A stretch of DNA of 21,448 bases from assembly GCF_000003605.2 (NCBI RefSeq), contig NW_003120425.1, positions 266,256 through 287,703 of the forward strand. Reading direction: 5' to 3'. The translations under genes and the position numbers were made by a program. How positions within the stretch are numbered: position 1 is the first letter of the stretch; each line of letters begins with the position of its first letter. Positions 16,592 through 21,448 of the stretch are shown here, one piece after another. The DNA is from Saccoglossus kowalevskii (taxonomy: Eukaryota; Hemichordata; Enteropneusta; Harrimaniidae). Under the pieces are notes generated by a model, which saw nothing but the letters and a program-made list of their open reading frames with translations, did not search any database and was not told where the DNA came from.

Positions 16592-17984
16592 CTGTAAAAC
16601 AAAGTGTTAAAATTGATAGCACGTGTGAACTGTTTAAACACGATGTTTTAATCTACAAGTAAAACTGTAAGTACTTTATGTGAACAAAATAACAAATCAG
16701 ATGATAATATTCATTAATGATGTTTTTTTTTAAAAAATCCAACTCAGTAGGACACATTTTCTAAATTTGAGAAACGAATTATTATGCAAATAAATAGTAG
16801 TTGCAGGTTGGAAGGGTAAACGGGTGGTGCGCATTGGATTGGGTCGACGACCCCTGGCAAGTTAGTGAAAAGGCAAGCCAGTTAACCAATCATTCGACGG
16901 GCCGATGAGGCATTTTCATTGATTTTGATTGAAGGTATTGTTACTGAGTGCTGCCGCAATGGCTGTGTGCAACAGGTGGGAACTGTGAGAAAACATGAAT
17001 ACGTGTAATGAGATACGTTACTAATCTTCCTACTGAACTTTCACTACGTGATTATCGTGTGTGCCGAGTTTGCAATAATGATGATCGTTGGGTAATGTAA
17101 TTTATTGTATAACCGGATTTGAATAATTAGTTACCGTTTTGTGTGAGTGTTATGGAATGCAACACACTACCTAAGTCTATACTGGAATGAGTGCTGCAAT
17201 TACTGCTTGTGGGATTATCATATATGGATTAATTGCTGTTTCGTCGCTGTTGCGATTATTTGTGCTTGGGATTAACCGTTGTGTATCGCAATTGTGTCGT
17301 TATATGACGTTTGTCTTCGTCGAATATATTCTCGTATTTGAATGGTTAATCGTCACGTGTGGCCTTTGAGAGAAATCGCATTATATTGTATTGTTTCGTG
17401 TCGTCTATTCGTTATTGCATCTGATTTCTTGATAAACTGAATTTTCCGATAAATATTTTATACGATTGAATTGTATATATTATAAATCTCATTATTACAC
17501 ATGTACTGCAGCAGTTTATTTTGATTCGTCCATGAAATCAAAACCGGTATTTCCACACCTCATATGCAAATGAGGTCTGAGAGCAAACAAAGTAGTTCCT
17601 TCAGCAGTACCGTTTTTCGAAATAAACAATATTAAGAAGTACGATATTTTTCTCTTGGAGTACATGAATATACTTGCCGAGTGAAATGAAATTTGAACAA
17701 CAGTAATGGTACCTTTAGCCAGTCACTTATTTTGACTAAAACTAATTTGCATATCACCCATGCAATAATGTTTTCGGTATTTTCACGGTCGATATGCAAA
17801 TGAACATAGTATTTTCATTGGCTACCGAAAAATTTTTATTTTGTAAACACATTTTCGTCTGCTATTTTTGTCCAGTTCAAATCGTCAGGCAACATTTTTG
17901 GCGTGTTAGGTGTACGTCACATGGAATCATGATACTACGATTGGGAGAACTTAATTTATGTTTACCACCTGGAAACTGAGTTTT
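16592..17984. other. Upstream flank or 5' intron of the gene with octamer motifs
   Basis: No coding exon joins convincingly to the first FN3 exon here. ATGCAAAT or its complement occurs at 16784-16791, 17564-17571, 17745-17752 and 17794-17801. The last three extend to ATATGCAAAT, and two sit in a longer related context (CGGTATTT...CAC...ATATGCAAATGA). This is the consensus octamer for POU-domain factors. Short palindrome GGGTCGACGACCC lies at 16841-16853, and ATTGG/CCAAT occurs on both strands at 16834-16890. Confidence 0.4.
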
Positions 17985-18424
17985 ATGAACCTTGAAGGGC
18001 TCTCGGAAGATCCACCCGCAGTAAAATCAGCAATTACTATGCAGCCGCAACCAACAACATCGAAGTACCAGGAGGTTTCTGCTGGCGACGTTGCGGCGTT
18101 ACTCAGTTCCAAATAAAATTTACCAACGCCAAATGAGCAACATTTTAACCGGTAACCAAGACTCAGTCAATCCACGACCAGCAAGCAACATCACGCACGA
18201 AGTTGTAGCGTGCAACTCAGCGACGACCGCTGTCGACTTATGTCATCCCGTCAGTAGAGTACCGCAGTTGCACGGCATGTTTGCCAAACGAATGTGCAAT
18301 TCTGTGGAGGAGCTTTTAACTCCAACATAAACTGTGTATCATAGTCGTCCAGTTCAAGTTCTGGTTCTGTCGTGGTCCCAACTAAACGTCCACGAGTTAT
18401 TTATTCGGAGAGTGACTCAGATTA
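17985..18424 (+). pseudogene. Broken coding-like patch, unrecognised (low-confidence resemblance to DUF3504/Crypton-type N termini)
   Basis: This patch is clearly richer in G+C than its surroundings. From ATG at 17985 a 43-codon frame starts MNLEGLSEDPPAVKSA and ends KYQEVSAGDVAALLSSK before TAA at 18114. A different frame is open at 18091-18330. In the first frame again, 18345-18424 reads a Ser run followed by SVVVPTKRPRVIYSESDSD, a typical acidic, nuclear-localisation-like stretch, bounded by stops on both sides. No single frame spans the patch, so it looks like a decayed gene or exons of an unseen one. The KYQEVSAGDVAALLSSK motif is loosely like the start of some tyrosine-recombinase-type DUF3504 proteins; I hold this weakly. 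Confidence 0.3.
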
Positions 18425-18627
18425 GACGTCTGATTATTTTATTTTCAAACAAACAGTGACACGCGTTCTCAGGGTGCGTTCTACACTGACACGCGCTGCT
18501 AGGCCGTAACACTATATTGGAACATATTAATGGGCAATGGGGTTCCCCGACCTAAATTTCATCCCGGTTTGTTGCACGTTCTTTCTTTAATATGGAATAA
18601 TCAAATATGGAACATATGTAATAATAA

Positions 18628-18713
18628 CAGAACCCCACATGTATTCTGCTCGCTTCACTCGTGAAAATAACTTCCATACGCAACGAAAGTCACGGGGAGG
18701 TTGTGGGGTTCTG
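18628..18713. repeat. Inverted repeat of 12 bp (imperfectly about 18 bp)
   Basis: CAGAACCCCACA at 18628-18639 is matched by its complement TGTGGGGTTCTG at 18702-18713, and the match extends imperfectly outward (TAATA-ACAG against TAATATGACAG). The spacer is 62 nt. It could be a hairpin or the ends of a very short element. Confidence 0.6.
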
Positions 18714-18714
18714 T

Positions 18715-19105
18715 CATATTATGCACTAGTGTTTTGCACGTTGCCTTCCAGTTAATTTATCACATTCAACTCATGTATTTTGCAACAGTACATTTTGTTG
18801 TGTCAATGATATATATCCAATCTGTATTGCATCTTATAAATAATTATAAATATTATGTAATAATTCTGTATACCAATTTGGTATTGTTATATTAAATGTC
18901 ATGCATTGTACTAGATATGTCCCATAGTCTAGTTAAGCAATAACCTCCCGATGAAAGCGGGTATACCACTCGATAAAACTAGTAAAAAAGTTGTATCTTC
19001 TATAAAATCATGATTATCGCCCTTGAAAATGAATATTTATAATAATAGTATGTAGTTTTACACTGAATGGACACACAAAAATACACACGCACATTTCAAA
19101 TTAAA
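18715..19105. other. AT-rich stretch without recognisable genes
   Basis: I see no exon, RNA gene or repeat that I can support here. Confidence 0.6.
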
Positions 19106-19111
19106 TACAAA

Positions 19112-19122
19112 TTTATTTTATT
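19112..19122 (-). promoter_or_regulatory. Two overlapping AATAAA poly(A) signals
   Basis: The minus strand reads AATAAAATAAA, downstream of the 19289 stop at a distance typical for a 3' UTR. It is only meaningful if the segment at 19289-19693 is transcribed. Confidence 0.3.
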
Positions 19123-19288
19123 CTTCATGAAAACGAAGCTTATCCACAGTGAATAGAACAGCGTAAACACAACATTAGCATAACAAAAGATGACCTCTCT
19201 GACCTTTTACTGACTATGTCAACGCAATTTGAAATACCGGGTTGTGTACAATTTTGATCATTGAAACAATGGATTTTCCACGTTTTCA

Positions 19289-19693
19289 TTTCGGTTTTTG
19301 TACAATTTGAACTGTAATTGTCCCATCAAAAGTACGAAATAAACTGGTTTTCTGACTCATCATGATAATTGTAACTGTGGATATTTGACGTTCAACCGTA
19401 CTTGATTCGACCGAAGTTTGAGTGATGGTGGGACGCGGTGGGGTATCATGTACGGTGACCGGCACGGCGACCCCAGTCTCAACATCTAACCTGCATACAT
19501 CTTTGGTATAACCAGAGATTTGTGACATTATGCCTGACAGACAAGTTTTGTCGTTAAGTTTGTCTGAGTTAAGTTTGTTGGTGTAAGATCGGATTCTCGG
19601 ATCGATTTTGCGACACGTACATAATTTGCCTTGTCTCAACTCTGGCCAAGTAAGGGAATTCGTCGTCGAATTCTGCAATATCCCGTGGGACAC
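19289..19693 (-). CDS. Hypothetical minus-strand coding or coding-like segment, possible 3' terminal exon
   Basis: This is the longest ORF in the window (135 codons, TGA at its end, no ATG at the left boundary, so it would be entered by splicing). Composition is richer in G+C than the flanks. It reads KTCLSGIMSQISGYTKDVCR, then LDVETGVAVPVTVHDTPPRP and a Ser/Thr-rich tail ending VQIVQKPK. An AG at an ATTGCAG acceptor-like site (before AATTCGACG) could open it in phase 0. Two overlapping AATAAA signals on the same strand (19112-19122) lie about 165 nt past the stop. A second frame over 19575-19690 also reads plausibly (EFDDEFPYLARVETRQIMYV), which tempers the call. No family is recognised; it could be an exon of an upstream neighbour or an element remnant. 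Confidence 0.33.
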
Positions 19694-21302
19694 CGGTTGT
19701 TATTGGTGGCAAACATTTTATTTTATATTATATTATCTGCTATTATTTAAATATATCTTTCCATACTAAAGACACGATATCAGTGATTCGTTTAACGTGT
19801 AAAGTACATTTATTTAATATATGTGCTAGTTAAGGTTTGTTGTAACTAGGCAGGTATGGTTAATTTGAAAATTAGTCACAGTGGTCATAATTAATTTGAC
19901 AATTACTATCCCAATTCATTGTACCGTTGTATTTCAGAATAATATACTAAGTTATAATAGTGTTCATTTAATATATCGACATTGTATACAAAAATATCAA
20001 GCCATTAGGACGACTAATCAAGAAAAAATACCATTAGACAAAATACTCATGAATGGTAAAGAATACTTGACAATACCAATGTCAAAATATTAAGTATATT
20101 TACGCAGGACATGGTTTAATATTGATGAGTTTGTGCTTATACATCTATACAATTAATATTGATATGTATAGGCATAGACATATTTCACGAGTAAACTCAG
20201 TTTCATATCTGATCACAGACAGCAATTGTACATACAATACTTTGATTTGCATATATAACACGAAACAGTGCTGAACATACTGAGACTGAATAATTTAATT
20301 TTTGTAGTATTTTCTAAAAATGAAAAATATCCATAATAAATATAAAGATAACACAAAATCGTTATCGCAGAATGGAATTCATTTCTCATTACAACTTCAT
20401 ATACTTAGATATTCTATTTCTTATTTCTGGTTTCTAGATCTGAAAATTCTATGTTGGTCTTTTTTCAAGATTTTCAACCAAAATTACCTCTCCCTACTGC
20501 ACTGAGAGATCTGAGTATGCTCAGAATAAATAATTAGCTTAGATTGTAATGCTAGGGTTTTTAGTGATGTCATGAACTGGTCAGATGGGTCGTACCATTA
20601 CCAATGTAGAGGGGTGTCAGGGCTACATTTTGATGGGAATTATAGTGGTGATACTAAAACAAACCCAATTTTGATGTTGGTTTATATTCATCGACCAAGA
20701 TATGAACAAATTAAAACAATTAGATATTTTGTTTACTTTAAATGCTTAAGCGCAAGATCTACCTAGCTCCATAGAAGTATTATAGATCAGCTGATATCAC
20801 ATCTATCTAATAAATGTGGTGTACATAGCGCAACCCCCACATGTTCTTGTCCATATAGATGCCAAGCTACTGCCTTGTCTTTTCTCTGCATATTATTAAT
20901 TGTGTTTATTCTTTAATACTAAATGAATGAACTTGATTTGACCTGACTGAACGTGAACAAATGTAAATACTATTAATAATACTATGCATTAAACGAGGCG
21001 ATCTTAAATAATATGATATTTTTAATGTAAACTTTACATTTCTCAAATATATATGGGTTAGTATTACATTTAAAAGACTGTCGGCTAAATACAAAGTGGT
21101 AAATTCATGGGATGGTTATTTTTGCCAGTAATTGTTGTTATTTGAAGACAAATAATTACAGATCTATGTAATCTGTAAAAGCATCTATTCTATAGCTGAT
21201 CAAACTAATTCTTATACACTGCCAAACATATAACTAGTTTCTTTGTAATACATCGTGTTTCAAGAACTATATTAAATGTTTTTATTGCCTTCTTACTTAC
21301 AG
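19694..21302. other. AT-rich region without recognisable genes apart from repeat copy C
   Basis: Small plus-strand ORFs (19881-20093, 20320-20505, 20572-20766) have random-looking composition. Another ATTTGCAT lies at about 20247. Confidence 0.6.
20861..20947 (+). repeat. Small dispersed repeat, copy C
   Basis: It begins GCCAAGCTACTGCCTTGTCT and ends ACTTGATTTGACCTGA, matching the left and right ends of copy B with an internal deletion. It is in the same orientation as copies A and B. Confidence 0.55.
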
Positions 21303-21412
21303 CTGGTTATTCACTAAGGGGCATATATAGCAGCCAACATCTGCGTGTTAACTTCAAAAAGATGCAAACGTTTTTTTATATATATAATGATTTCATGAAA
21401 CCCACACAGTGA
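21303..21412 (+). CDS. Possible plus-strand terminal exon at the right edge
   Basis: A strong plus-strand acceptor (TTGCCTTCTTACTTACAG) precedes a phase-1 frame of about 35 codons starting GYSLRGIYSSQHLRVNFKK and ending TQ before TGA at 21410-21412. AATAAA follows at 21438-21443. The order acceptor, frame, stop and poly(A) signal is that of a last exon. The peptide is not recognised, no upstream partner exon was found, and the minus strand at the same place also has a donor-like GTAAGT, so this is tentative. Confidence 0.22.
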
Positions 21413-21437
21413 TTGCAGTAATATTGTTTTGAATGGA

Positions 21438-21443
21438 AATAAA
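21438..21443 (+). promoter_or_regulatory. AATAAA, possible poly(A) signal
   Basis: It lies 26 nt after the stop of the candidate plus-strand exon at 21303-21412 and has no other support. Confidence 0.2.
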
Positions 21444-21448
21444 GGTTG

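Noticed and set aside
17187-17369. Hydrophobic plus-strand ORF resembling membrane segments
   Set aside because: It is short, has no family match, and the hydrophobicity follows from T-rich codons.
21290-21390. Minus-strand TATA-like box and GTAAGT donor as the first exon of the FN3/vWD gene
   Set aside because: No open frame leads into the donor in a useful phase and no signal peptide is encoded. TATA runs are common here.

Overview
The window is eukaryotic, almost certainly from an invertebrate animal. It is AT-rich (about two thirds A+T by eye), has no dense long ORFs, and its recognisable coding sequence is a set of short exons separated by GT-AG introns that lie in consistent phases. 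The domains (fibronectin type III, von Willebrand factor type D, Pro/Thr-rich linkers) are typical of animal secreted or matrix proteins. The species cannot be fixed from the sequence; a marine invertebrate such as a hemichordate, cephalochordate or mollusc is a guess.

One gene is well supported. It lies on the minus strand from about 16.6 kb down to 6.2 kb. In transcript order the exons are: FN3 domain (16322-16591), FN3 domain (15935-16210), a cysteine-bracketed domain I do not recognise (13502-13780), four micro-exons of 27, 15, 21 and 15 nt encoding a Pro/Thr linker (10874-10900, 9702-9716, 9095-9115, 8631-8645), two exons of one vWD domain (8036-8280 and 7362-7660), and a last exon with only 10 coding nt (6195-6204) followed by an AATAAA signal. 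All junctions from the first FN3 exon to the vWD domain are phase 1, the vWD halves join in phase 0, and the last junction is phase 2. The pieces sum to one open frame of about 485 residues. The 5' end (signal peptide, any further domains) was not found and probably lies upstream at higher coordinates.

The most interesting structure is in the linker. A segment carrying two micro-exons (8.45-9.49 kb) is tandemly duplicated (9.52-11.25 kb, with an extra block of about 0.7 kb in the second copy). The duplication doubles the Pro/Thr linker, and one duplicated micro-exon has lost its ancestral splice donor but has a possible replacement donor 4 nt further on that restores the frame.

The flanks are mostly AT-rich sequence without genes. 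1-6.1 kb holds a CpG-bearing patch with a short minus-strand ORF, bracketed by degenerate direct repeats, and two copies of a small dispersed repeat (a third lies at 20.86 kb). 16.6-21.4 kb holds a cluster of octamer (ATGCAAAT) motifs, a GC-richer broken coding-like patch at 17.98-18.43 kb, a minus-strand ORF with a downstream poly(A) signal at 19.29-19.69 kb, and a possible plus-strand terminal exon at the right edge. None of these could be assigned to a family with confidence. I found no CRISPR array, rRNA, tRNA or clearly intact transposon.
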